In this document: positions 23,651-35,578 of the stretch, piece by piece
Position numbering within the stretch: the first letter of the stretch is position 1
Layout: every line of letters begins with the position of its first letter
NCBI GenBank assembly: GCA_015680685.1
Contig: MNCI01037843.1
Span: 2,693 to 66,070, forward strand
From: Gnetum montanum
Lineage: Eukaryota > Streptophyta > Gnetopsida > Gnetales > Gnetaceae
Direction: 5' to 3'
DNA: 63,378 nt
Position numbers and translations under genes: made by a program
The notes under the pieces: model-generated
Seen by the model: only the letters and a program-made list of their open reading frames with translations
What the model was told of the DNA's origin: nothing
Databases searched by the model: none

Positions 23651-24060
23651 AAATTTAATTCTACAAGCACCATACTAGTCTAGACCATTTCACATAATGA
23701 AGGACACATCTAATTATGCTTTGGGAGCTGTGCTTATGTAGTTGGATGATAAAAAACATCTATATTGCATCCACTACATGAGTCGAAGAATTATGGGTGC
23801 ACAGTTGAATTACACCACAACTGAAAAAGAACTAATGGTATTGGTGTATGCTCTTGACAAGTTCAGGCACTATGTGCTTGGCTATAAAGTATTTATGCAC
23901 ATAGACCATAGTGCCATCTGCTTCCTAATGAACAAGTCGACAATGATCCCTCATATCATATGGTGGCTCATGATCTTGCAGGAATTCAATCTCATGATCG
24001 TAGATCGAAAAGGGGTCAAGAACATGGTTGCTGACCACCTCTCTCAATTAAGATGGGATA
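23651..24060 (+). pseudogene. RNase H of element D
   Basis: The motif KDTSNYALGAVL (near 23700) carries the RNase H start. YTTTEKELMVLVYALDKFRHY follows at 23815, then HIDHSAICFLMNK and VADHLSQL. A 159-codon stretch (23742-24221) is open through this domain into the integrase linker. It degrades the RNA strand during reverse transcription. Confidence 0.85.
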
Positions 24061-24099
24061 ATAAAGAAGAGGAGAGCCCACACTCTAATGAGTTTCCAG

Positions 24100-25260
24100 A
24101 TGAACTCTTTACAGGAGCAATAAATGACCAAGTGCCCACAGAAACAATATGGTACAATGGCATCCTCACTTACCTTCTCACTCAAGAGATGCCACAAGAT
24201 CTTGACTTTAGGAAGAAGTAACAGTTTCTTCATTGGGAGTAGTACTTCATGGATATCAAAAAACATCTTTACAAGGTGTGAATTGATGGCTTGGTTCGTT
24301 GGTGTTTCCCTAATACAGATCAACTACGCATTCTTCAAGATGCTCATGAAGGCCGTTGTGGAGGCCACTATGTAAGAAGATGTATGGCCATAAAAATCTT
24401 GATGGCAGGATACTATTGGCCTACAATCTTTAGGGATGCCCACCAATTTGTTTGATCTTGTGAGCGCTGTCAATGAGATAGTGGGATGACCACATGAATG
24501 GAGGATCCTCAGTAGTGGATTCAACCACTAGAGCCCTTTGACATATGGGGCATAGACTTCATGGGTCCCATCACTCCCATGTCTAATGAAAAGGTGTATA
24601 TCATTGTAGTAGTTGCCAACTACACCAAATGAGCAAAAGCAGCAGTTGTCATCGATTGTACATCATCCACTGCTGTTAGATTTGTATAACAACATATTGT
24701 AAATAGGTTTGGGATGCCATGTGCATTGATTTTTGATAATGGAACTGATTTTACAAGTGCCACTTTTAGAAAGTTAATGCAACGCTTGGGGTTTGAACAT
24801 AAAAGATAGTGTATGGAAAACTTCCAACGCTCCTGATTTGAGCTTTGTACACTCTCAATTGTGTATGACGTGAATCTTGACCTGAGCCTAACATAAAGAG
24901 AAAGATTAATCACCTTGAATGTGCACAAGGCATTCAATAAGCAACGACATGACCAATGAATAAAAAAAGTGAAGTTCTAATTTGGAGATAAGGTTCTTTA
25001 CTGAAATCCCACACATGTACCTTAGAAAAAAATTTCCAAACATTGTGAGAAGGACCTTATATAATTGCTGAAACCTTTCCTTCTGGGGCCATGACCATAT
25101 ACACACCTAAAAGCCCAAATGAAAAGTAGTTGGTCAACATCCAATAAGTGAAGCTTTTCCTAGAACCAAGACAAGCCAGTGCAATAACTACCTCAACAGA
25201 TGGATAACCACATTCAATTTTTTGAATCTCCTCCTTCCAACTTAGTTGTGGGGGAGATGG
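24100..25260 (+). pseudogene. Integrase of element D (broken, partly deleted)
   Basis: Zinc-binding part with H...H and CERC (DAHEGRCGGHY at 24335, SCERCQ at 24455). The catalytic core has GIDFMGPITP (first Asp, about 24550) and IFDNGTDF (second Asp, about 24730). The region expected to carry the catalytic Glu is missing or scrambled after 24810. A C-terminal part (GPYIIAETFPSG near 25055, then VNIQ*VKLFLEP) follows. I see no clear chromodomain. The end coincides with a GTTGTGGGGGAGA tract at 25243-25255. Confidence 0.8.
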
Positions 25261-25311
25261 CCAACCATGCTAATCATCCATATGACTCCTTAGTTTTTCT
25301 ATTTTTTGTTT

Positions 25312-25316
25312 TCAAT
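25312..25316 (+). repeat. Target-site duplication of E, left copy (TCAAT)
   Basis: TCAAT directly before the 5' LTR. Identical TCAAT is at 32110-32114 directly after the 3' LTR. Confidence 0.9.
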
Positions 25317-26084
25317 TGATGGGACGTGATATTGCATGGGCTGCGATATCGTCGTGCGCTGCCACATCTATAAATAATAGGTAGCTCTCCCTTGTTTCTC
25401 CATCTAGATCTAGACCTTAGCCAAACTCTTGTAGTTTTCCCATTCCAGAGTTGGAGTAATTTCCATGTGTCCACAGTAGGAGTCCCAAAGTGAACGGATC
25501 TTTATTAGAGCAAATATTATACTTGAGCACAAGTTTGTGTATGGGAATAAAGACGAAATTTTGGATAAACCTTGCAGTGCATGGACTAAGCTAATTAGGA
25601 CTTTAATTATTGTTAATTGTTTAAATGATTTATTAGTTAATTAATCTCTCTCAACCCTCAACACTCCTAGTTAAGTGCATTTAGTACAAACGCTTTGAGC
25701 ACGTGCAGTACGCTTGGTAATCCCAGTAACGAATAGCGTTTGGTAATCCCAGAAGGTTGCATTGGTTCAGGGTGTGAATGAAAAGTGGGAACGGATACTG
25801 ATGCTAGGCATTAGAACTTAGTCAGTTAAAGTTAGTTATTAGTCTCTTCACCCTTTCCCTCATTAGCATAGGCGATAAAAGATAAAAGACATAAAAATCA
25901 CATACCTCAGACTTACTTAACCATACAACTGTGACAAATACAAGTAAGTCTGGGAAGACAACGAATGATTAACCTTAAGTGTTCCATAAGGCGTGTAGGC
26001 ACTTAGTCTATGGAGTTCGACCAGATCGCACATGTAACGCTCGTATTCGTATGGTTGAGTGTAGGGGTACCTTACCACTCATCA
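25317..26084 (+). repeat. 5' LTR of element E
   Basis: 768 bp, TG...CA. TATAAATA is at 25369-25376. U3 holds two GATAT modules (25327 and 25345), whereas the 3' LTR has one. Confidence 0.92.
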
Positions 26085-26085
26085 T

Positions 26086-26103
26086 TGGCGCTGTTGTTGG
26101 GGA
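26086..26103 (+). other. Primer-binding site of E (tRNA-Asp)
   Basis: TGGCGCTGTTGTTGGGGA, three C-to-T differences from the tRNA-Asp complement. It starts one base after the LTR. Confidence 0.88.
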
Positions 26104-26229
26104 CTAAGTTGTTTGTCCGCTAAGTAGAACATAGGAAATCATCCACATCGTTGAGAAGCTTAAATAAACCCTTAGGGTTAATCAGAAGAAAATTCAAATA
26201 ATGGTCAATAGCACATCGACAAAATAACA

Positions 26230-28765
26230 ATGTCTTGTTCTTTTCATAAAAGCACTTCACCACCTAGGGATCACACAAGAGACAGTCGGCGGTCTAACAC
26301 ACGTAACCAAGAACCACCAGTTCCTCAACAGTATCGGGTGGTATATGCTCATCATGATGAGTATATACCCGATTTTACTTTTATCCTCCATCAGGATGAA
26401 CAACTGTGTTGGAGAGGCCTGCAAGGTAACATAGTGTTACCCCCAGATCAGGCAGTCCCTAACATGCTCCTTCGTGCTCTTGTACAGATAGGCATGACAG
26501 AACTATACACTAAATACATTACAGAAGATTATGACATAAGGGATTACCATCCCACAGTAGCACAATGTCTAAGGGACTCACGACATGAGAGTTATCACAC
26601 ATCGTTGAAGGGCAAAGGGCCCTGCAACGCTTTGCTTGTCATAAGAGAAGTTAAGGGTGGTGAATCTATCTCAATAGGTTCTCCACAAAATGATGTTTCC
26701 CCTTGTAATGAGAGTGAGGAGGTGGTGTATCAGAACCTTGCTCCACGATACACAACCCTAGTTCTGATGTCCATGAACACCAAGTGTTCAATGAGGGAAC
26801 ACAAACAAATGATAAGGATGGACAGTCTAATCGTCATCACGATCAGGGCTGTAGCCATCGAAGAGAAGGTAAGAAACATCGTCATGGCGATGGTTCCCCT
26901 TCTTGTTCCCCTTCATCACATCATTCACCCTCTCCTTCCATATCAAGATGTAGTCACAAAGAGCACAACCGTGAGGATAAGGGTAAGGATAAGCAAAATG
27001 ACCCTCGACAAGAGAGTCGAGAGAGAGGATGAGGGAATCTTAGAGAATTAAGGCATGAAAGAAGGAAAAGTAGGGAACCACATAGGCATCATAGACATCA
27101 TGAGAGAGATCACCATGATGAACCCCTACTAGCAACCTGAAGTATGTTAGACATTACAAAGGCTATGAGAATACCTACAAGGCACCAAAAAGATAGCTGG
27201 ATCAAGAGACTAAACATGAATAATATCCCACGATTTGAAGGGGGATACAATGCTGATTTGTAGAATCACTTACAAGCATTTCATGATGCCTTTTACTTGT
27301 AGAATATTGAAAATGAGTGGCAAAAGTTAAAGTTGTTCCCTAGGACACTCATAAAAGAAGCGAAAAGTTGGTACCAGTCTTTGGAGCCGAAAACCATTAG
27401 GAGGTGGAGTACAATGCTAGAATTGTTTAACGATAAATACGAAACGTACTCCAGAGTATCCAACTTACGTAAGCAGAACCAAGGATGGAAGTAGGGTAAT
27501 CACGAACCCTTGGATGCTACCATGGGCCGATATTATGCATTGCTACATCGTTGCCTGGGCCATGGTTATGCATAGCGGGATCAACTTTGCCACCTTGTAG
27601 ATGGGCTAAGACATGAAACCAGGAGCACCCTTGGAACATATGCCCAAGGGAGATTATCAGAACTTATGTCCCATGAAATTCATTGATTGTTGGAGCAAGT
27701 AGCTAAAGAGGAAGGGGAGCTACGGAAAAGAGAAAGCACAGAAGAGTACAACCGCGATCCTTCCCTCCAAAAGAGGGGAGTGAGATTTTGCAAGGAGTAG
27801 GATGAGTCACCACTCGAAGAGTTGGTGAATAGAAAAACCTTGCCACTTCAGAAATTAATAACAGAAGTTTCGACTAAGGTAGATGAAATATGGAGCTCCT
27901 TAGATAGTAAAATTGAAACTATACTAAAAATCGTAGAGTCTAAGGAGGAGCGAAGTAGTGATTATGATAAGAAAAAGTGGAGAGATTCAGACCATGCACG
28001 TAACAAGGGTAAGGGGAAAATGACTATCACTGATGAGGTTGTGGATTCTGACATGGATAATGACGGTGGATGTGAGATCTGCCAATATGACCATCCTAAG
28101 GGATGTCGCCCAATAATCTCACATCTGCAAGAGTCAAGGGTGTATACACTCAACCCAAGACTTAACAAACGACAAGCACCCTGAAGGTTACCTTATCCCC
28201 AAGGTAAACCAAGGCAGTTCCACCAACCGTTAACATATTATCGAAGTGGAACTTCGCCACAACCTATCAAGCAACACCAGCAGTGGCAACACCCACAGTC
28301 ATGGGGGATGCCATCACCTAGGCAATAATACCCTTACCGGCAACCAGACCCGTATGGCTATTACGTGCAGTAGTCGGTTTCTCCAAGTGACTCTATGGGT
28401 CACGTAACCCCACAACGTCACTACCAAGTTCAGGAATATTTTAGGACTCCTTCTCCTATGTGAGAAACATCACATACATACCATCCTCCAAATCCACCCG
28501 CATCTTTTATGATGTTAGTTCCACTACCACCCGCTCCAACGATGCAAGGGGAACTCCCCACTCAACCGCAACAACGTAATGCTACGAGAGCCGTAAACCT
28601 TCAACCCACTACTAGTTCTAATAACTATACAAAGAGAATACCTTTCTTCAAAACCAAGAGTCCAAACAAGCTCTCACAACCATAAGCGGTTGAGTCTATG
28701 ACCACTCCTCCAACAAATAAGGCTTCGAAGCTTGCTTCAAATGAACAACAAAGATGAACGCATAC
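26230..28765 (+). pseudogene. gag of element E (frameshifts)
   Basis: The start Met at 26230 (MSCSFHKSTSPP) opens the best-preserved N-terminal block in the window: VVYAHHDEYIPDFTFILHQD, then WRGLQGNIVLPPDQ, then EDYDIRDYHPT. After a frameshift near 26750 an RS-like block follows (26784-27032: HRREGKKHRHGDGSPS, then SPSSHHSPSPSISR). The core NIPRFEGGYNADL is at about 27220 and the capsid runs to 27750. A 120-codon open stretch (27822-28184) ends in the zinc knuckle CEICQYDHPKGCR. The Pro/Gln/Tyr-rich tail reaches the protease. Confidence 0.82.
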
Positions 28766-29353
28766 TGTTATGTTAACACATACCATTATAGACTGGATCA
28801 TGGTAGGCCACCTTCCTAGGAAATTTTCTGACCCTGGAAGCCCCCTAATTTATCTCCAAGTCAATGGGAATGAAGCTCATAAGGCTCTTCTTGACTCAGG
28901 TTCCGGAGTCAACTTAATCTCATGAGAAATGTATAAAGCCTGGAACCTACCTCTGCTCAAGAAGAGCAATATTCAACTAGAGTTGGTTGACCAGTCCATC
29001 ACTATTTCCTTGGGATTGGTGGAGGACATCATTACCACTATGTGTGGTTGGTCATACCCAGCTGATTTCCTAGTAATAGAAGTCAACAGTAATAAAGGAA
29101 ACTTCCCAATTATAATGGGGAGGGCATGGCTTAGCACCATCAATGCATGCTTAGGAATCCATGATCTTTCCTTAGAAATATCTAAGGAAAACATTTATGG
29201 AAAGATCGAGAAGAAGAAAGTTCCATGCATCACATACAGTGACTTAGAGGGTGATGACATGGAGGAATGCTCAACATCTCCTACATGCAACTGGTATGCC
29301 CAAGAAACTCAGATACAAAGGTGCCTGTATGTAGCAACCACACAACAAGAGAA
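28766..29353 (+). pseudogene. Aspartic protease of element E
   Basis: Motif KALLDSGSGVNLIS at about 28880 has an intact catalytic Asp, but a stop follows at once. Then EMYKAWNLPLLKKSNIQLEL and the second-lobe motif IIMGRAWLSTINA near 29115. The frame ends at a single N (29354) where sequence jumps to the protease tail. Confidence 0.8.
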
Positions 29354-29354
29354 N

Positions 29355-31348
29355 CCAACTTCCAACCCTTAACTTGAAAACATCAATTGGGAGAAGTTGG
29401 GAACTTTTAAGAAATTCAAACAAATTCTCATTATTTTGGATCTCTCCCTTTCAATTCAGTCATGGGGGAGATGGCCACCTATGCTGATCATTTGAGGCCC
29501 TTAGTTCTTTTAAGTTTTTGTTTTACACATTTTTGTCTTACAAATTTCTTTAACTTTTGTTGTTTTTTTTACAACATCATTCATACTTTTTCTTTTATCT
29601 ATGTATATGTGTGTTTCTTATCCATTTTGTTCAGTTCGTCACCCAATAAGTGCTATTAAATGATGCTATGAACTATTTTCTACTGGTTGCTAATGTTTGG
29701 CTTTTACGTTTAAGATTATGATGTTGATACTAAGGTATGGTTCTTTTGATATAACAGGCAATGAGTTTACTTCATCCATACATCCATAAATTTCTATGGT
29801 ATCTCTCAGCTTGGAAATGTACAGTCCCTTTCTAAATAAGAACTATCAACGAATTGGTGACTGGGCATTTCTCAAACTAAAGAAGGACTGAAGGATTGAA
29901 AAGGGTGTGACTTCAAGGGGATTTGATGCTTTGTGTTGGCCATTCTCTTGGGTTCTTGGATGTTTTCTTTTTGAGTTTTCTTACCATTCCGACATTGCTC
30001 CATCATCGGGAAGCTGAGCTAATAAAAATAATAAAGTCTTTGCATGGTGTGGTTTTCACGTATATAGAAAAAATAGTGAGAATTCAAAGCACACCCCTTA
30101 GAAGAAATAATCATTTGGGCTACAAGCACTAGTTATGAAACTAAAATAAACATGTTCCCTCTAACTAACCTTCTTGCTTCCTATTCTCTCCTCCTTCGCT
30201 TCGTTGGAATGGTGGTGGCTCTTTGGGGGATGCATTCTTGTTACTTCAAGTGGATGGATTGGCCAAATGTATTAATGCGAAGTCATTGGATGTGGTTTGT
30301 TGAGGCGGGATTTGGAATGGGATCTACTAAGTCACATTAATCATTAACTACACAAGGGGTTGTACATCACCTTGTTCTTGAGCTTCCATTCCATTCTCTT
30401 CTTTCCATCATTCTTCCTCCATTGTCCACCTCATTGCCGGTTGTATCCTTAGTGTATCTTTTGGTTGACGCATTGTTTTCTTTTGGTAAATTCTTGTGGT
30501 TAAGACTTTAACTCTTGTTCCAAATGACATTCCCAGAGCCTATGGACTCTTCGAATGTGGGTTTGTCAGGGCATTAAGGGCATGAACCTACTTTGGGGAG
30601 GACCCACTGGCATTCCTATTTGGTACACCAGTTAAATTCTTTCCCTTAAAAATTTTTGCAATCAACTTTATTTGTTCATTTCCATCTTGACATCCATTTC
30701 ATCGACATTACATTTGTCTCTTTTTCTCCATCTTTCTTATTCTTTTTCTTTCTCCATTCTATCGCTACTGGAGGTTCACTCTTAGTCATGGGGGTTCGGA
30801 CCCAATTTTTTGGGATTTTCTTGCGATTTTCTCCACCCCTACACCTTCGGTAGTCACCATTATTATATCTCCAGAATCTGTGTCAGCCATAGCACAACCT
30901 AGCCAATGGACCTTTTACCAAAGCAAGGTATCAACTGCATTGTGATTCTTCATTTACCCTTGCTAATATAAAGACTATGTTGTGTGTGCAGATGGCAATC
31001 ATACAACAACGGATTGGATCTGGAGGGAACACTTGGAATGGATAGGTGCTAAAGCAGCTATGCAAGGAACGAGATGGGGGGCATGCTTACGGATAGACAA
31101 CGAAAGATGCAATCTTGGCGTTGGCAATGATAGAATTCTTCTCTCTTTTCTCTTAGTTGCCAAATATGGCCTGATGTCAAATGTATAAGGTTTTCACTCT
31201 TGTTGTTGTCGTGAACACCAGTTTTGTCATGTTCTGTAATGATGATCCATTCACATGTTGTCCCATTCACCATTAGTTCCATTCAAGTCAATAATCCCAT
31301 ACCTTCCCAATATTTTGTAAGGAACTCGAGGACTAGTTTTTATTCATT
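29355..31348 (+). other. 3' internal region of element E
   Basis: Starts with the protease-tail/pol-end remnant (to about 29455) and a CATGGGGGAGA tract. A long non-coding stretch follows. Near 30765 CTACTGGAG|GTTCAC aligns with the intact splice donor of D (48613), and CATGGGGGTTC at 30788 is the second internal G-rich tract. The acceptor and short exon are at 30983-31045. Confidence 0.6.
30992..31045 (+). pseudogene. Short exon-like ORF in E (start of the third gene)
   Basis: TGTGTGCAG precedes the ATG. The codons MAIIQQRIGSGGNTWNG then end in a stop. Homologous to 385-471 in A. A CTTGCTAAT branch-like motif lies 30 bases upstream. Confidence 0.4.
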
Positions 31349-31358
31349 CATGGGGGTA
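31349..31358 (+). other. Polypurine tract of E
   Basis: CATGGGGGTA directly before the 3' LTR. Confidence 0.8.
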
Positions 31359-32109
31359 TGATGGGACGCGATATCGCAGCACGCCACCAAATCTATAAAT
31401 AAGAGGTGGCTCTCCCTTGTTTCTCCATCGAGATCTAGACCTTACCCAAACTGTTGTAGTTTTTCCATTCCAGAGTTGGAGTAATTTCCATGTGCCTGCA
31501 GTAGGAGTCCCAAAGTGAACAGATCTTTATTCGGGCAAATATTGTACCTGACCACAAGTTTGTGTACGGAAATAAAGACGAAATTTTGGATAAACCTTGC
31601 AATGCATGGACTAAGTTAATTAGGACTTTAATTATTGTTAATTGTTTAAATGCTTTATTAGTTAATTAATCTCTCTCAACCCTCAACACTCCTAGTTAAG
31701 TGCATTCAGTACAACCACTTCGAGCACGTGCGTTATGATTGGTAATCCCAATAACGAATAGCGTTTGGTAATCCCAGAAGGTTGCATTGGTTCAGGGTGT
31801 GAACGACAAGTGGGAACAGATACTGATGTTAGGCATTAGAACTTAGTCAGTTAAAGTTAGTTATTAGTCTCTTCACCCTTTCCCTCATTAGCATAGGCGA
31901 GAAAAGATAAAAGACATAAAAATCACATACCTCAGACTTACTTAACCATACAACTGTGACAAATACAAGTAAGTCTGGGAAGACAACGAACAATTAACCT
32001 TAAGTGTTCCATAAGGCGTGTAGGCACTTAGTCTGCGAAGTTCAACCAAATCACGCGTGTAATGCTTGTATTCGTATGGTTGAGTGTAGGGGTACCTCGC
32101 CACTCATCA
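31359..32109 (+). repeat. 3' LTR of element E
   Basis: 751 bp. TATAAATA is at 31394-31401. Very similar to the 5' LTR except for the shorter U3 module region. Confidence 0.92.
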
Positions 32110-32114
32110 TCAAT
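32110..32114 (+). repeat. Target-site duplication of E, right copy (TCAAT)
   Basis: Identical to 25312-25316. Confidence 0.9.
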
Positions 32115-32861
32115 GTTTTTTATTTTGCAATTTATTTATTTTACAATTTTTTGATTTTTAAAATTTTTCCATTTTACACCAGTTTTTGTTCTACACCATC
32201 TTTAGTGCATTTGAATCTTTATTGGATATTTCACACTTTCTTCTATACTTTGTTTTGTTTTTTTTAAGTGTGGTTTTCAAATTTTTGCTAATAAAAGTGC
32301 TTTATTGCCAACATGACATAATACTCTTTGTACTTTTCTACTTTCTTGAGTGCTTGAGTGTTTTTCATGGATTGCTTACTTTTCCATTCCAACCACTAAA
32401 TAGGAAGTCAAATAAAGTCTTTGCATGGTGTGGTTCCCATTCAAAAAAAAAAACATGATGGGAATTCAAAGCACACCCCTTAGACAAATAAATGGGTTAC
32501 AAGCATTGGTTATGAAACTAGAAAGACATGTACCCATGCCTAAACGTCCCCTCTAACTAAGGCCCTCTCTCACTTCCTACTTCTCTTCTCTTCTCTTTAT
32601 GGAATGGTGGTTGTTTTATGGAAGCACTCTTCTGTCTCGGGGGAAGGGGGGTGTGGTGGATCAATCTTGGAGTGGTGATGCGAAGTCATTGAACGAGGTT
32701 GGTTTTGGTCTAGACTAAGGATGGATCTTCTTCGATCATTTTAAACATGAACTTCACAAGGGACTTTTTATGATCATAGTTTGGAATTCCATTCAACCTT
32801 CTCCATCATCTATTTATGCTATCCATAACTCACCTCACTATTGATGTCCATGTTCCCAATT
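32115..32861 (+). other. 3' internal region of D between E and F
   Basis: T-rich non-coding sequence. It includes AGTCTTTGCATGGTGTGGTT and AAAGCACACCCCTTAG, phrases also present in the 3' regions of A, E and L. No gene. Confidence 0.7.
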
Positions 32862-32866
32862 CCATG
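32862..32866 (+). repeat. Target-site duplication of F, left copy (CCATG)
   Basis: Identical CCATG follows the other end of F at 47941-47945. Confidence 0.9.
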
Positions 32867-33703
32867 TGATGAGTGGCGAGGTACCCCTACACTCAACCAT
32901 ACAAATACGAGTGTTCATGCATGATCCAGTCAAACTCCGTGAACAAGCTAGTTGTGGTATCTAGATAGTTATACATTGATCACAGTTTGCTATCTTCCCA
33001 CCTGGACTAGTATTTGCTTTGTCATGTATGGTTTAGTCTAGAGTGAGGCGTATGATGTGATCCTAAACTACTCTTAGAGACAATGGAGCATAATCTTGAT
33101 TAAACTAATGAGTAATAGGAATTGAAGTCTAAGCTAACCTAAGTGCGATGAGCATCCGTTCCTTAATCGTCCGTACACATCTTGGACCTCGTGCATGACT
33201 ACTACTGGGATTACCAAGCTTAGATCTTAGGTATGCGACTGGGTTACCAAGTAGTCACACTTAAATTCTCATGATTAAGTTGTACTCATTCCACATTTGA
33301 CAACAGGAATAGTAAATGATGATAAAGAAATACTAACTAAGAAAGTAATAAATAACAATAACAATTAAACAATTAAAACTAAGTGAATGCTGCAATGATG
33401 AAGTAATCTCGATCTTTATTTTTGGTCATGTGCATGTCCAAGTACGTCACACTAGAATAAAGGTGTCGTACAATTACAAGCATCACACTGTGGGCATGCA
33501 CTAGGAAAATATTCTAACTGCTATGGAAACAAAATGCAAGGGCTTCGCTACAACTAGTAAAAAGATACCTAAGTGTGGCAGAGGGCCACTTATTTTTAGG
33601 CTAAAATAGGCTTTGCGTAAATGGGGCCACATCGATGCGGCCGCGTATACGGGGCCTCGTATACGCAACCTAGTCTACGCATCGAATGCTTAATGCTTCA
33701 TCA
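32867..33703 (-). repeat. 3' LTR of element F
   Basis: 837 bp. U3 modules of the type CGTATACG and ATCGATG lie at 33620-33690. The TATA position is decayed to TATTTTTA on the plus strand. A polypurine motif follows at 33704. Confidence 0.88.
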
Positions 33704-33877
33704 TACCCCCACAACTAAATAACAACTCGTCCTCAAGTTAAAGAAAGTGAGGAACAAGCTCAATTGAATACACAGTTGATAGGTACGGGATTATTGACTG
33801 ACTAGAAATTTATTCATGTCATAGTGGAGAACTAAACAAAATGTGGACACAGACATAAAAGAAAAAACTTGTGGAAC

Positions 33878-34313
33878 TCATGGGGTTCTCAGTAGTGGTG
33901 GCTCCTCCATGGGTGCCTTTCCTTTGTCCTGGGCATCAGGCTTTTGAGATTGATACCATTAGAGAAGCACCTGATGTTTCTCCTCCTCTATTTGAGGATT
34001 ATGAGTCATCCATGTTGATGTTCCAATGTTTGATGGAGTCGACATTTTTCATGGACACGGCAGCTGTGGGAACACTTGATTGGCCTTGACATGCCATGCC
34101 GCAAATAGCCATCGTTCCTCTGCATAGGCTTGGGCCCTGACCTATCCTCCATTTTCTTGGATAGATTATGCAGTAACAGGAGTTTCATGATGGATGCTAA
34201 ATGATTGCCTTCTACTCTGCATGTTTTGCATGAGGTCCTTGGCCTCTACCTCCCCCAAGTCGTTCGGTTGCACCTTGAGAAGGTCCTCCTTGTTGTCTTC
34301 TATTAGGGGCCAT
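33878..34313 (-). pseudogene. Third-gene remnant in F (N- and C-terminal ends joined)
   Basis: Starts ATGGCCCC after an acceptor-like TATAG, with TTACTAAC as branch-like motif upstream (about 34345). The first codons encode MAPNRRQQGG, then a Gly/Arg-rich segment. The 3' part matches the C-terminus of the K protein (AxxVKAN-type and DKGKAPMEQ-type motifs, here partly frameshifted). The whole middle, including the coiled coil, is deleted, with the same join as in G. Confidence 0.6.
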
Positions 34314-35578
34314 CTATAATCACACAATGATCAATTGTTAGTAAGGTTATTGAAAAAAAAGTTCAATGATTTCATACCTTACTCATTGCCTTTAATAAAT
34401 GTTGCATTCTTTACTTAGTGTGATTTTAGAGTTAGAAATTTTCAAGGAAGTTGCCCTAACAGTTTAATGTCAGACTTGGTTTTGAGGAACGTTTGATAAA
34501 ATAATGACAAAGGAAAGAATATATTTGGCAATAAAATACTCGAAGGGTATAAGATGATGTGGTGGCATGCAACAAGTACAAATTACAAAAGTCACACAAG
34601 TGGGTCCTCCCCAAAGCAGGTTCCAACTTATGTGCCCTTGCGTAACCACACCTTAAGATCTCTGTAGGCACTAGAAGGGTTAAATGTAATCTTTACCGAT
34701 GTAAAAAAACAAAGACATGTTGATACCACCATGATGAGGTATGAATTCAATGCTATACAAGACACAAGTCACAAATACATGAATAGCAAGATGGAATGAA
34801 TCGGAGAAGGGATTGCAGAGATTGGGACGTGAGGTAACTGACTCAGGGCATAATGAATCTTTTGTGTAGGGCATGATTAATGTCATTAGATCATCATTCC
34901 AAAATCAAGACCAAGTCCATTCCTCTGATCAGTAACATCACATCATTTCATCCAATGATGGACAACCATAAGAGCACCATGATAGCAAGGCATACGATCA
35001 CTTGGCGTTTATGCAAGTGAGGAGTGACTTGGAATTTCTTTGCAGCATACTTTTTGTTTGGTTGATTTGGAACACATTTTTTTTTTGTTTTTTATTGTTG
35101 GGTGCCTTTAATACTCTAACTCCCATTTTTCGTTAGATATACAAGGATCTTTAGTACAATCAAGCTGCATGATAGTACCTACAGATGTCACCAAAGAGAA
35201 TCCACAAGTTCCCTTGATGTTACACCCTGGCCATTCCCTCTTAGTCCATCATTGTGTCACTCTGAGCATAATGAGGACAAAGTTACTTTTAAGTTTCATG
35301 ATGACAAGAATATCATCATACTGAGAGTAGAACCTCTTATTAATAGAATGGTTGGGTGGAAGTGGTGGGTTCGCTGTCCAATTAATAAATTACTTGAGAC
35401 TTGATAGCATAAAACAACACCCCAACCAATGAGTCACATGAGTGTTTTATTCATAGATGAGATTACTCATAAAAAGATAAAAAGACAAAAATATAAAACA
35501 ATAAATTAAAAGGTGAAAAATTGGAAAACAAAAAGTTGAAAAATTAAAGAAATAGAAAAACATTTATTAATCGTGTTG
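34314..35578 (-). other. 3' spacer of element F
   Basis: Non-coding. It contains a TCCCCAAAGCAGG phrase (about 34608) common to all 3' regions and a conserved A/T-rich stretch after the gag stop. No gene seen. Confidence 0.5.

Larger units (their letters stand above)
25317..32109 (+). mobile_element. LTR retrotransposon E, full length, gag-protease type
   Basis: Complete insertion in the 3' part of D, bounded by two LTRs and a perfect TCAAT duplication. Order: 5' LTR, PBS, gag, protease, short junction, 3' region, PPT, 3' LTR. Like A it lacks RT, RNase H and integrase, and the break falls at the same place in the protease tail (after KKFKQ). It could move only with enzymes supplied by a relative. 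Confidence 0.92.

Noticed and set aside
24955-25200. Chromodomain at the integrase C-terminus of D
   Set aside because: No recognisable chromodomain residues; the tail matches the non-chromo ends in A and L.
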